Of a stretch of DNA of 11,806 nucleotides, positions 1 to 6,318 are shown piece by piece. Positions within the stretch are counted from its first letter, which is position 1, and each line of letters opens with the position of its first letter. The stretch comes from Stigonema ocellatum SAG 48.90 = DSM 106950 (lineage in GTDB: Bacteria; Cyanobacteriota; Cyanobacteriia; Cyanobacteriales; Nostocaceae). Location: contig JADQBA010000206.1 of the NCBI GenBank assembly GCA_016903675.1, forward strand, positions 1 to 11,806, given 5' to 3'. Position numbers and translations under genes: made by a program. The notes below the pieces were generated by a model. That model ran no database searches. It was not told the DNA's origin and saw nothing but the letters and a program-made list of their open reading frames with translations.

Positions 1-70
1 TTGATTTTTCGGGATCTGTTCTCAATCGATTTTAATGAAATATAGAACCTTTAAGCATTCTAGATATTAG

Positions 71-135
71 AAGTATAACGTTGCCAATTGACTTTGGCAA
101 CGTTATACTTCCATTTTGGCAATATTATCGTTCCA
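71..135. repeat. Perfect 17-bp inverted repeat plus a third related copy
   Basis: Positions 71-87 and 94-110 are perfect reverse complements (17 of 17) around a 6-nt spacer. A third, imperfect copy at 116-135 is in direct orientation with the second arm: 94-113 and 116-135 match at 16 of 20 bases with a 22-bp period. The core is TTGGCAACGTTATACTTCCA. Because the array lies next to the terminal motif at 130-151, I infer transposase (TnsB-like) binding sites at one end of a mobile element. A transcriptional hairpin or operator is the alternative. No transposase gene of that type lies in the window. Confidence 0.6.
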
Positions 136-151
136 CTGACATTAGCAGACA
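130..151 (-). repeat. Transposon-terminus-like motif (left-edge copy)
   Basis: On the minus strand this reads TGTCTGCTAATG followed by TCAGTGGAAC. It matches 11694-11715 at 20 of 22 bases in the same orientation. Tn7, Tn402/Tn5053 and Mu-like elements typically start with TGT at their outer end. Read this way, the end is at 151 and the element interior runs to lower coordinates, out of the window. The reading frame of the AAA ATPase remnant stops inside this motif, as expected if an insertion cut the gene. The assignment rests on the repeat pair and its context, not on a recognised element name. Confidence 0.5.
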
Positions 152-450
152 GCCTTTTTTGACTTCGCCAACAGTATCCATTGATACTCACGCCCCTTCT
201 CAACAAGATTAGTCGCAAAGATTACAATTCCTTGATATTGCTCTAGGCAAATGAAAAGCTGACTACGTATGGAGTTAATTGCTTGCTCAGAGCCTTGGGT
301 AACGTGTAATAATCTTTTTGAAAGTAACGAATCTGCCTCATCAATAAAGAGTACGGCGTTATCTCTGTATAGGGATAGCAAGTTTTTAGCCCAAATCTTT
401 TTGTTAATTTTGAAGGCACATTCAAGGGATAAAAGTTTAGTTTTTCTTAA
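142..450 (-). pseudogene. Remnant of an AAA+ ATPase
   Basis: The minus-strand frame is open from 450 to the TAA at 142-144. It encodes the middle of an AAA+ module: a Walker B strand (AVLFIDEADSLL, with the acidic DEAD-like pair) followed about 35 residues later by a sensor-1 strand (GIVIFATNL). The Walker A/P-loop that should precede it is absent, because a stop codon lies at 451-453. The arginine finger and sensor 2 that should follow are missing too. Its TAA falls inside the transposon-end-like motif at 140-151. A TTG at 379-381 is the only obvious initiation-type codon, and no ribosome binding site was seen. It lies just downstream of the three-gene minus-strand operon and may once have belonged to it. 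I infer a dead fragment truncated on both sides; its substrate cannot be told. Confidence 0.7.
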
Positions 451-487
451 TCAACCCAAATTCTAGCTTTTCTTCTGCCTAGTTTAC

Positions 488-1465
488 TCAGGAACGCTTC
501 TTAATTCCCAACGCCTTCTCAATCCGTTGCAGTTTCACAGTAGCATAACCCGATTGAGAGCTTGCGTAATCAAGTTTCTGAATTACATCTTCTGGCAATA
601 CCACAGTTGTAGTCTCTAACGCGGAAGCCACGGCACCTTTAACCACACCGTTAACAATGAAACTTGTCATCACCAGAATTGCAGCAAACACACCCAAAAC
701 TTTCAGTCTATAGTTCCAAACCGCCCGACCGACGCCTAACAATTCTATTAGGTTTAGCTTGTTCTGCTGTAGGCTCTTGTTCTTCTGTTGGTTCTGGCTT
801 TTGTTCTGAGAAAGGTTCTGGTTCTGGCTTTTGTTCTGTTGAATTAACTCCATGTTCGCGCACAGTTTCTCTATCAGCGCTTCTATCTTCTCCACTTTCT
901 CGTATGTCCCCCTCAGATGTGCCGAACTGTACGTCATATGGTTCTCTACGTGTTGCATCAAAGAAAGTTTGCCTGTTGCCGCTACCCTCTCTTTCTCCAC
1001 CGCCTCTATCCACGAATGTAACAGTGAGTTCGTGCTGGGAAGGTTTTCGGCGACGGCTTTCAAAAGCTTCAAGAGTTCTGGTAAGCTCTTCAATTGCTCC
1101 AGCAGCTGAGTTGAGGTCATGTCTAGACTGTTCAAGGCTGTCCCAAGCGCTTTGCTTGACTGTGCTAAGCTCTCTGTCACTTTGATATGCTGACTGTCTA
1201 TCTGCAACTTCTCCGTTGTTATCTGGCTCCATTCATCCAACTCCTGTAAAACTGATTTAAACAACTGCCTAATGTCTTCTGGTGCTTGTTCAATGAGTAT
1301 CTTTAGGTGACCAATCGCTGCAAAAATTAAGAAGAATTCCTCATTGGGGTTAATCTCCCAATCCAGTACAAATTCCAGCACCTTGGCACGATGTTCTGCT
1401 GATTCATTTTGCAGTGCAGCCGCCAAATTGTGCTTAGCACCACTGTATTCTTTCTTTGCGTCCAT
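488..1465 (-). CDS. Coiled-coil protein with one C-terminal membrane helix
   Basis: The product has 325 residues and is the third gene of the minus-strand operon. Residues 33-80 form a compact segment around NPNEEFFLIFAAIGHLKILI that resembles plasmid-encoded cyanobacterial proteins of unknown function. Residues 80-210 are mostly helical and rich in Leu, Glu and Lys, so probably coiled coil. Residues 210-236 are a low-complexity Asn/Gln/Lys/Ser repeat (SQNKSQNQ). Residues 256-274 (VLGVFAAILVMTSFIVNGV) are a hydrophobic helix, probably a membrane anchor, followed by a soluble tail of about 50 residues. The ATG at 1463-1465 is preceded at a good distance by AGGAGTAG. Position after a TraK-like and a TraL/ParA-like gene matches that of TraM/MobE, which also has a membrane segment. 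A role in mobilisation or partition is inferred from order alone; no direct homology was established. Confidence 0.75.
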   Translation of the reverse strand: MDAKKEYSGAKHNLAAALQNESAEHRAKVLEFVLDWEINPNEEFFLIFAAIGHLKILIEQAPEDIRQLFKSVLQELDEWSQITTEKLQIDSQHIKVTESLAQSSKALGTALNSLDMTSTQLLEQLKSLPELLKLLKAVAENLPSTNSLLHSWIEAVEKERVAATGKLSLMQHVENHMTYSSAHLRGTYEKVEKIEALIEKLCANMELIQQNKSQNQNLSQNKSQNQQKNKSLQQNKLNLIELLGVGRAVWNYRLKVLGVFAAILVMTSFIVNGVVKGAVASALETTTVVLPEDVIQKLDYASSQSGYATVKLQRIEKALGIKKRS

Positions 1466-1471
1466 TGATTT

Positions 1472-1489
1472 CTACTCCTACTACTCCTA
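1472..1489 (-). promoter_or_regulatory. Duplicated Shine-Dalgarno sequence
   Basis: Two adjacent copies of the 9-mer CTACTCCTA (1472-1480 and 1481-1489) give two tandem AGGAGTAG ribosome binding sites on the minus strand. The nearer one ends 6 nt before the ATG at 1465. The farther one abuts the stop codon of the ATPase gene (1490-1492). The pair probably supports strong or reinitiating translation of the coiled-coil gene. Confidence 0.6.
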
Positions 1490-2227
1490 CTACTCTCTAG
1501 TGATGGCTAGCTTCTTAAAAATCCCCGCCGACTCTATTGCTTCCCCACTCTCCCTCAAAAAGCGCTTTATCCTTTGTTTGTCAATCTTCCCAAATCCCAA
1601 ATCGCCAGCTTTCTCCAATGCTTCTGCAAATCCCAAGCTGTTGTCTCGAATTATTCTGCTCGTTTCAATCCCATAAAACTCTGGAAAAACCAACTCTTTC
1701 ACCCCACACTGTTTGATTAATGTTTGTAAGCGTTGGTCAGAGTCAATCAGTCGCCAATCCTTACTCCTGTTGACACCCTCATTCTTGACCAAGATATGGT
1801 GTATTTGTTTGCCATATGTCGCCAGCGAACGATACAACGAACTAACTGACTCCACCCCACCATCAGTTACAAACCAGAGGTAAAATTCATTCTCCCCAGC
1901 GATCACCTCCAGCACCTCATTTTCTTTAATCCAAGTGCTTACCGCATCAAAGGAAGCAGCACTTAGGTTTAGTAACACTGTGGCTTCATCTGCCACATCC
2001 ACAATCACAGATGCTGCATCCTGTTTGTCTACCGCTTCTGAGAAGTATGCTTCTCGAATATCGATACCTTGCTTCTTGTAAGCCTTCTTCAAATCAGGAG
2101 CAGACCTATCAGTATCAAAGGCGATAAAGGAGATTTCATTGTCCTGGAGGTATTCCAAAATCCTTTTACAGACGGTGGACTTACCCACCCCACCTTTCTC
2201 GCCCCCTACACCATGAATGTCTGGCAT
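1490..2227 (-). CDS. ParA/MinD-superfamily ATPase, TraL/MobD or partition type
   Basis: The product has 245 residues. Residues 8-18 are a deviant Walker A (GGEKGGVGKST) with the signature lysine (K11) before the P-loop lysine K16. The strand FIAFDTDRSAPDL (34-46) carries the switch I-like aspartates, and SVIVDVAD (73-80) looks like Walker B. Such ATPases form nucleotide-dependent dimers and position plasmids or conjugation proteins. The GGEKGGVGKS and FDTDRS pattern resembles the TraL/MobD and StbB-like plasmid group more than chromosomal Soj. The ATG at 2225-2227 lies 6 nt after the stop of the upstream gene, with GAAGAGG as ribosome binding site inside that gene's last codons, so the two are translationally coupled. 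The partner is probably the 176-residue protein encoded upstream. Partition and mobilisation cannot be told apart from sequence alone. Confidence 0.85.
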   Translation of the reverse strand: MPDIHGVGGEKGGVGKSTVCKRILEYLQDNEISFIAFDTDRSAPDLKKAYKKQGIDIREAYFSEAVDKQDAASVIVDVADEATVLLNLSAASFDAVSTWIKENEVLEVIAGENEFYLWFVTDGGVESVSSLYRSLATYGKQIHHILVKNEGVNRSKDWRLIDSDQRLQTLIKQCGVKELVFPEFYGIETSRIIRDNSLGFAEALEKAGDLGFGKIDKQRIKRFLRESGEAIESAGIFKKLAITRE

Positions 2228-2233
2228 TTGTGT

Positions 2234-2764
2234 TTACCTCTTCCTCAATATCATCGGTTGATAATCGTCACTTGCTACATCCACAGTGGGTGTTTCAATA
2301 GGAGTAGATGACTGTACTGGCGGCTTTTGTTGTACTGGCAGCTTTTGTTCTGACTGTGCTTGTGGTTTCGCCTGTGACTGTGGCTTTTTCTTCTCGTTCA
2401 ACAATTGCTCAGTCGAATCAGCAAGTGTTGCCCCCTGGTCAACAACATCCCCAAGGTCAGTATCCGACCCCTCCACATAATCAGCTTTCTTCTTGTTTCT
2501 AGACCGAGTAGATTTCCTGACTTCTCCTAACAAATACTTCAGCCGACTACCACTAATGTGAATATCCAGCCCAGCCAATACCTCAGACACTTCATCGTAG
2601 GTATAGCCAAGCTTTAGTACCCGCTCAATCTGCCGTCGCATTTTTCGGATTGCCTCTCGTGCTGGCACATCAGGTAGCTCCTTAGCATCAAGCGACTTTA
2701 GCGCCTCTATTGCAGAAGGTATTTTTTCTTTACTTATTCGTTCAGTGTCTTGCGGTGGAGTCAT
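2234..2764 (-). CDS. Small DNA-binding-like protein, TraK/MobC-like position
   Basis: The product has 176 residues and is the first gene of the minus-strand operon. Residues about 40-85 (AIRKMRRQIERVLKLGYTYD, then EVSEVLAGLDIHISGSRLKY) look like a helix-turn-helix: a helix, the GYTYDEV turn, and a recognition-like helix ending LKYLLG. This GYS/TYxEIaevL pattern is typical of small plasmid proteins encoded beside TraL-like ATPases. A basic stretch RKSTRSRNKKK follows, then a Pro/Gln-rich tail (KPQSQAKPQAQS) likely to be disordered. The ATG at 2762-2764 has only a weak ribosome binding site in an AT-rich leader. As first gene of the operon beside a repeat-rich intergenic region, it may bind that region as an oriT or centromere-binding protein or as autoregulator. 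That role is inferred from context. Confidence 0.7.
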   Translation of the reverse strand: MTPPQDTERISKEKIPSAIEALKSLDAKELPDVPAREAIRKMRRQIERVLKLGYTYDEVSEVLAGLDIHISGSRLKYLLGEVRKSTRSRNKKKADYVEGSDTDLGDVVDQGATLADSTEQLLNEKKKPQSQAKPQAQSEQKLPVQQKPPVQSSTPIETPTVDVASDDYQPMILRKR

Positions 2765-2981
2765 TAAAAGTTTGAATACTAATTTCTTATTTAAATATTC
2801 TCCACAATATTTCTAGAAATTGGTACAAAGTTTGCTTGAAAAAACGTAAGTGAAAACTCTTAAAAACTTCATGAAGATTACTTGAATTAAATAGATGATA
2901 TCTACACCAAAAAATCGTGAATTCATCATATTTACTTCAAAACCTAATAGTTATACTCTGTTCACACTCATTACTCCACCT

Positions 2982-3237
2982 CTAGAGTTCCCGGAGTAGC
3001 CCCCCACTCTTAGGGTAGTCCCCAACCCAAGGAAAACCCGGACAGTGGGTAGTCCCCCGGACTCTCCTCATTCCCCACGCTGTGAGTAGTCCCACGTTGT
3101 GGGAACTCCCGGACAGTGGGTAGCCCCCAGACTGTCGTGTTGCCCCTGGTTCTGGGTAGTCCGGAGGACTGTCGTGTTGCCGCCGCGTTGTGGGTAGTCC
3201 TCGTCCTCTAGTCCCCGTGGGGGAGGGTGTGGAGCAA
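2982..3237. repeat. GC-rich degenerate tandem repeat block
   Basis: The block is strikingly GC-rich between AT-rich flanks. It repeats the elements GTGGGTAGTCC, CCCGGACAGTGGGTAG and GGACTGTCGTGTTGCC. The clearest units start near 3129 and 3165 (36-bp period), each beginning ACTGTCGTGTTGCC and ending GGGTAGTCC. Earlier units are more diverged. GGACT at unit starts and AGTCC at unit ends are complementary, so single units could fold. The units abut without unique spacers, so this is not a CRISPR array. A 97-codon minus-strand frame over the block is probably a by-product of the repeat. Role unknown; cyanobacterial intergenic minisatellite or a partition/transfer site are both possible. Confidence 0.6.
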
Positions 3238-3317
3238 GCCATGTCCTTTGAATTACAGTTGCACAAATTGCCCACCTTTTTGCTACTAAAAGAGGTTGTT
3301 AAGCAACTTACCAGTAA

Positions 3318-3390
3318 ATAAATATCCAGAGAAAGGTCGTTGGTTTGTCGGCGTAGTCGGTGAAGAGTTTTAATACGGCTGGATATTTAT
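3318..3390. repeat. 12-bp perfect inverted repeat around a 49-nt segment
   Basis: ATAAATATCCAG (3318-3329) and CTGGATATTTAT (3379-3390) are exact reverse complements. The enclosed 49 nt are G/T-rich (GGTCGTTGGTTTGTCGGCG) on the plus strand. Such an arrangement could be a stem with a large loop, the ends of a miniature element, or the inverted repeats of an oriT. No target duplication was obvious. Confidence 0.55.
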
Positions 3391-3472
3391 GTTTATCGAT
3401 CTCCCTAACTGTTAGAGCCGAAAAAATCACTTTCATATCAACTTACCAGAGTGATTCAAAGAATAGATTTTT

Positions 3473-3561
3473 TGTCGAATTCAGTTAAGAAATGTTAAGC
3501 AAGTGACCGAACTAGGCAGGTGTCGAATTCAGCATAGCTGCCTCTCTTCGGTAAAGAAGAG
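3473..3561. repeat. Direct repeat pair and two consecutive hairpins
   Basis: TGTCGAATTCAG occurs at 3473-3484 and again at 3521-3532. The second copy lies in the loop of an inverted repeat AGGCAG/CTGCCT (3514-3519 and 3538-3543). A second stem follows immediately: CTCTTC (3544-3549) and GAAGAG (3556-3561) around GGTAAA. This may be a small structured RNA, a leader for the gene at 3660, or part of a transfer origin. No U-run follows, so it is not a standard terminator. Confidence 0.45.
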
Positions 3562-3659
3562 CACCGCTACTCCTCCCTGCCCCTATACGTAGATTTCTAA
3601 TATCCGGCTTATGATGGTAAAATCAGCATGGGGAATTCTCCCCACATATCAGTATTAAT

Positions 3660-4619
3660 ATGGAAGTATTTGACCAGAACGGTTGCTCACTCCAACTACC
3701 GCAAGTCCTAGTCTTAAACCTGGAACAAGCACTTGCACAAGCATTGGCTAAAGATAAAGCACTTGGCATCACACGCAACCGTATTCCTTTTAGGTGTATT
3801 TTATTGCCCAACAAGCCGCAAACAGGAAATTTCTGTGAGCTAGTCCAAGCTATCAGAGATATTGCCCACTTTGATGTCGCTCCAAACAATCGAAACCAAG
3901 GGATTTGGATGCGATGCGTTCAGTTATATTGGGAGGCTAAATCTATCTTGCTGGCAAACAAGATATTTAAACTAATTCCAGATCCAACTCTAGCTGATGG
4001 TTACCTCCGCTATTTGTTACCGCCGCAGGCGTTTGCAAATCTGCTTTTAGAGACTGATGCAGACAAAGCCCTCTATGACCTGCTAGAAGCGGGAGAATCG
4101 GAAATCTGCTCTTGGGCAAAAGCTAAAGGCATTGATTATCCCAACACTTGTGTTGTTGAACTTTTTATTTATATCCTCAAAGCCAGATTTGAGACGAATG
4201 AGCTTGGACTTGCGTTCAGTTTAATCCCTTCATGGCAAAATAAGAGAGCGTACAAGGAGTACTACCGCCGACACCTAAAATTCCTGAGCGATCTATATAG
4301 TGGTGATGCCATCGAAAAACAATACGAAAAGGAATTCATGGAAATGGGGTGGCCAGGCTACGTACTGCTTGCACTGCGGTCTAAAAAAACACATAAACCC
4401 TGGTTTAAACTTTGGCAATCCTACTTGAAAACTCATAGAAAAGCAATCAAGCTGATTGATTCCCAAATCTACTGGAAAGATGATAATTTTTACCAAAACA
4501 GGCGGACAAGCCAAAGACTTCCTATTGTTGGGGTTGTCACCGATGAAGGTTATTTTAACTGGGCTTGGGGTGAAGAAAAAGAGCACATTAGTTCACGCCA
4601 TCAGAGGATGAAGCGATAA
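3660..4619 (+). CDS. Hypothetical protein, possibly with a foreign C-terminus
   Basis: The product has 319 residues and I do not recognise the family. It is a soluble, probably mostly helical protein with no signal peptide, membrane helix or clear nucleotide-binding motif. Leu/Ala-rich helices lie at residues 15-35 and 85-130, and the C-terminal third is rich in Lys, Trp and Tyr (KTHKPWFKLWQSYLKTHRK). ATG at 3660 is the first start after the hairpin cluster; no strong ribosome binding site is visible. It is divergent from the mobilisation/partition-like operon across a 900-bp non-coding region. Its last 10 or so codons overlap the end of an opposing repeat-protein fragment (4588-4788), so the natural C-terminus may have been replaced by a deletion junction near 4590-4605. 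The length and unbroken frame make it a likely real gene. Confidence 0.65.
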   Translation: MEVFDQNGCSLQLPQVLVLNLEQALAQALAKDKALGITRNRIPFRCILLPNKPQTGNFCELVQAIRDIAHFDVAPNNRNQGIWMRCVQLYWEAKSILLANKIFKLIPDPTLADGYLRYLLPPQAFANLLLETDADKALYDLLEAGESEICSWAKAKGIDYPNTCVVELFIYILKARFETNELGLAFSLIPSWQNKRAYKEYYRRHLKFLSDLYSGDAIEKQYEKEFMEMGWPGYVLLALRSKKTHKPWFKLWQSYLKTHRKAIKLIDSQIYWKDDNFYQNRRTSQRLPIVGVVTDEGYFNWAWGEEKEHISSRHQRMKR

Positions 4620-4788
4620 TGATAGTAGCATTACTATCCGTCCCTGTCCAGGCAAGATATAGTTTACCATTGAAGACGGCATGCGCCGGTGCATGAGCAG
4701 TGTCTTGATTAGGTAGCACAGTTTTGGATCCGTTAGAATTTCCATCAAAGTATGGAGCGATATTTATCCTATGCAACGTTCCGGTCAC
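4588..4788 (-). pseudogene. Fragment of a LAWTGTD-repeat (sialidase/BNR-like) protein
   Basis: The 66-residue frame contains APAHAVFNGKLYLAWTGTD followed by IIIASSSDGVN. This is the unit of beta-propeller-like secreted repeat proteins, in which NGKLYLAWTGTD and SSDGVNF recur many times. Only about one and a half units remain. The frame starts with GTG (4788) and a passable GAGGAG, but has no signal peptide, and it stops at 4588 right where the next unit should continue. Its 3' end overlaps the 3' end of the hypothetical gene on the other strand. I infer a decayed fragment left by rearrangement, with the nearby IS630 insertion as a possible cause. Family assignment is from the motif only. Confidence 0.5.
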
Positions 4789-4890
4789 TCCTCTGCACGA
4801 GAAATTAAGACTTTTCGCCCCTTCTACACATTCTTAGGAAAACGTGTACCAACTAGCCTATACGCTATTTGATACAGCTTTTTACAACCT

Positions 4891-4920
4891 AGTGGTCTGT
4901 CCCATTAATTTTGCTGGGTT
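4891..4920 (+). repeat. Left terminal inverted repeat of the IS630 element
   Basis: It starts AGTGGTCTGTCCCATTAATT and ends GCTGGGTT. It is complementary to 6119-6148 at 29 of 30 positions (mismatch at the fifth base). Confidence 0.92.
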
Positions 4921-5001
4921 ATGTCCTATACTAATTTAAAGGCGATATGGACTTTTATTGTCTAGGAGCAGGTAGGCGATCGCAGGCTAAAATTGGGGTA
5001 T

Positions 5002-5430
5002 ATGAGCAAAAAGTATCAAATTAATCTATTGTCAGAACAAAGGCAACAACTACTCGATCTGGTCAAAAAAGGTTCTTCTCCAGCCAGAACAATTCGGCGG
5101 GCACATACGCTACTAATGGCTAGTGAGGGTAAGACTGATGAAATGATCGCCAAAACATTACATGTATCAATAGCAACGATTGAGCGAACTCGTAAGCAGT
5201 TCTGTGAAGAGAATTTAGAAGCGACACTTATTGAGCGTCCACGTATTGGGAAACCACAGAAATTAACTCCTTTTGCACAAGCATATTTAATCGCGACAAC
5301 TTGTAGTGATGCACCTTCGGGTAGCGGACGCTGGACGTTAAGAATGTTAGCAGACAAACTTGTGAGTCTGGAAATAGTTGATAGCTTGAGTAAAAGTACA
5401 GTTGGTCGGCTCTTAAAAAAAACGAGCTAA
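5002..5430 (+). pseudogene. IS630 transposase, N-terminal half (helix-turn-helix part)
   Basis: Residues form the DNA-binding half of an IS630-family transposase. A helix-turn-helix (DEMIAKTLHVSIATIERTRK) is followed by a linker with the conserved RIGKPQKL, and a second HTH-like part (LRMLADKLVSLEIVDSLSKS) ending TVGRLLKK. ATG at 5002 is preferred over the in-frame TTG at 4993 because it gives MSKKYQINL. The frame stops at 5428-5430 just after a run of eight A (5415-5422). Reading one base back there continues the family sequence (NELKPWLKEQWCIP) for about 21 codons until TGA at 5487-5489. Many IS630 elements join two frames by slippage on such a run, so the frameshift alone need not be a defect. 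The second stop probably is. Confidence 0.85.
5415..5422 (+). other. A8 slippery run, candidate frameshift site
   Basis: Eight consecutive A residues sit exactly where the two transposase frames should join. A -1 shift leads into the family-like segment NELKPWLKEQW. This could be programmed slippage or an ordinary indel in a decaying gene. The sequence does not decide. Confidence 0.5.
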
Positions 5431-5489
5431 AACCTTGGTTAAAAGAACAATGGTGTATTCCACAGGTAAGTTCAGAATTTGTCTGCTGA

Positions 5490-6134
5490 ATGGAAGATGT
5501 GCTTGATTTGTATGCTCAACCAGTTGACCCAAAACGCCCACTAGTCTGCTTTGATGAAAGGTTATGCCTTCTGATTAAAGATGTTCACGAACCCCTGCCA
5601 CCAACACCTAAAACAGAAGAGAAACCGGGAATAATCGAAAAGTTTGATTATGAGTATGAACGGAATGGGAGTGGCAATTTGTTCGCATTTTTTGCTCCAT
5701 ATTTAGGATGGAGACATATGAAAGTAACTGAGCGTCGTACCAAAGTAGATTTTGCGATTTGTATGAAGGAATTGGTTGATATCCACTTTCCGGACGCTCT
5801 TGTAATTCGATTAGTCCTAGATAACTTAAATACTCATACAATTAGTGCATTGTATGAAGTATTTACCCCAAGCGAAGCAAGACGAATTGCCAAAAAACTA
5901 GAGATTCATTACACACCCAAACATGGGAGTTGGTTAAATATGGTTGAATCGGAGTTATCTGTGCTCGTACGTCAATGTCTTCAACGAAGAATTCCAGATA
6001 TTGAAACTTTAGAAACAGAGGTCTCGATTTGGGAACGCGATCGCAACACAAATAAAGTTTGTGTAGATTGGCGTTTTCGTACAGAAGACGCAAGAGTTAA
6101 GCTTTCAAAGATTTATCCAACCCAGCAAAATTAA
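5490..6134 (+). pseudogene. IS630 transposase, C-terminal half (DDE catalytic domain)
   Basis: The 214-residue frame holds the DDE domain: first Asp in VCFDER (residue 22), second in LVLDNLNTH (residue 111) and the Glu in WLNMVESELS (residue 153), with the conserved YTPKHGSW just before it. All three metal-binding residues are present. In the frame that continues from the A8 run, a TGA (5487-5489) immediately precedes the ATG at 5490, at a place where relatives read through (FVC-x-MEDVL). A CGA or CAA to TGA change would explain this. Unless translation restarts at this ATG, the full transposase cannot be made. The final TAA lies inside the right terminal repeat. Likely an inactive copy, though recently so, because everything else is well preserved. 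Confidence 0.85.
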
Positions 6135-6148
6135 TGGGACAGAGCACT
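6119..6148 (-). repeat. Right terminal inverted repeat of the IS630 element
   Basis: It reads AACCCAGC to AGAGCACT on the plus strand and is complementary to 4891-4920 at 29 of 30 positions. The transposase stop codon (6132-6134) lies within it. Confidence 0.92.
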
Positions 6149-6249
6149 AGCCATAAGGGTTTTAGGCTACAAAAATTAGAGGGGTTCAAATGGTAGAGCC
6201 TTTGGGATCTGTGGTAAATGTTTCATCACCACCTTTTGAGCCAAAATTC

Positions 6250-6276
6250 TTTACATACGTGCTAACTGGCTAATTT
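6250..6276 (+). promoter_or_regulatory. Weak candidate promoter for the CHAT operon
   Basis: TTTACA (6250-6255) and TAATTT (6271-6276) are separated by 15 nt, which is short for sigma-70. They lie 43 nt before the first start codon. The 170 bp between the IS end and the operon contain no better pair that I can see. Transcription from within the IS is an alternative. Confidence 0.25.
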
Positions 6277-6318
6277 TCATGCCATGCGCATTGGGGGGAG
6301 TGAAAGGTTACAATTAGT

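Larger units (their letters stand above)
2765..3659. other. Long non-coding region between divergent genes, candidate oriT or centromere
   Basis: About 900 bp separate the minus-strand operon from the plus-strand gene at 3660, and I support no gene here. From the left it holds an AT-rich leader (2765-2960, with the palindrome CTTCATGAAG at 2867-2876), a GC-rich tandem repeat block (about 2982-3237), a 12-bp inverted repeat (3318-3390) and direct repeats with hairpins (3473-3561). In IncP and IncQ-like plasmids, oriT lies immediately upstream of the traK/mobC-type operon, which fits this spot. Plasmid centromeres also sit upstream of parA operons. I did not find a convincing copy of a known nic consensus, so the function is an inference from layout. 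Confidence 0.4.
4890..6149 (+). mobile_element. IS630-family insertion sequence
   Basis: The element is bounded by TA dinucleotides (4890-4891 and 6148-6149), the target duplication typical of the IS630/Tc1/mariner group. Its ends are about 30-bp terminal inverted repeats that differ at a single base, beginning GTGGTCTGTCCC on the left and GTGCTCTGTCCC on the right. It is about 1.26 kb long and carries a transposase split into two frames. It separates the decayed repeat-protein fragment on the left from the CHAT operon on the right. Intact ends mean it could still be moved in trans even if its own transposase is dead. Confidence 0.92.

Noticed and set aside
664..1232. Long frames of 173 and 174 codons on both strands inside the coiled-coil gene
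   Set aside because: They overlap a gene with coherent domain structure, a good start and operon spacing; their translations are Ser/Pro or Arg/Glu-rich without motifs.
2982..3275. 97-codon minus-strand frame over the GC-rich block
   Set aside because: The translation is Gly/Pro/Arg-rich and follows the DNA repeats; no ribosome binding site or domain. Better explained as non-coding tandem repeat.
5477..5490. TGTCTGCTGAATG resembling an inverted copy of the edge motif
   Set aside because: It lies inside transposase coding sequence, has an extra base relative to the motif and no flanking similarity. Probably coincidence.
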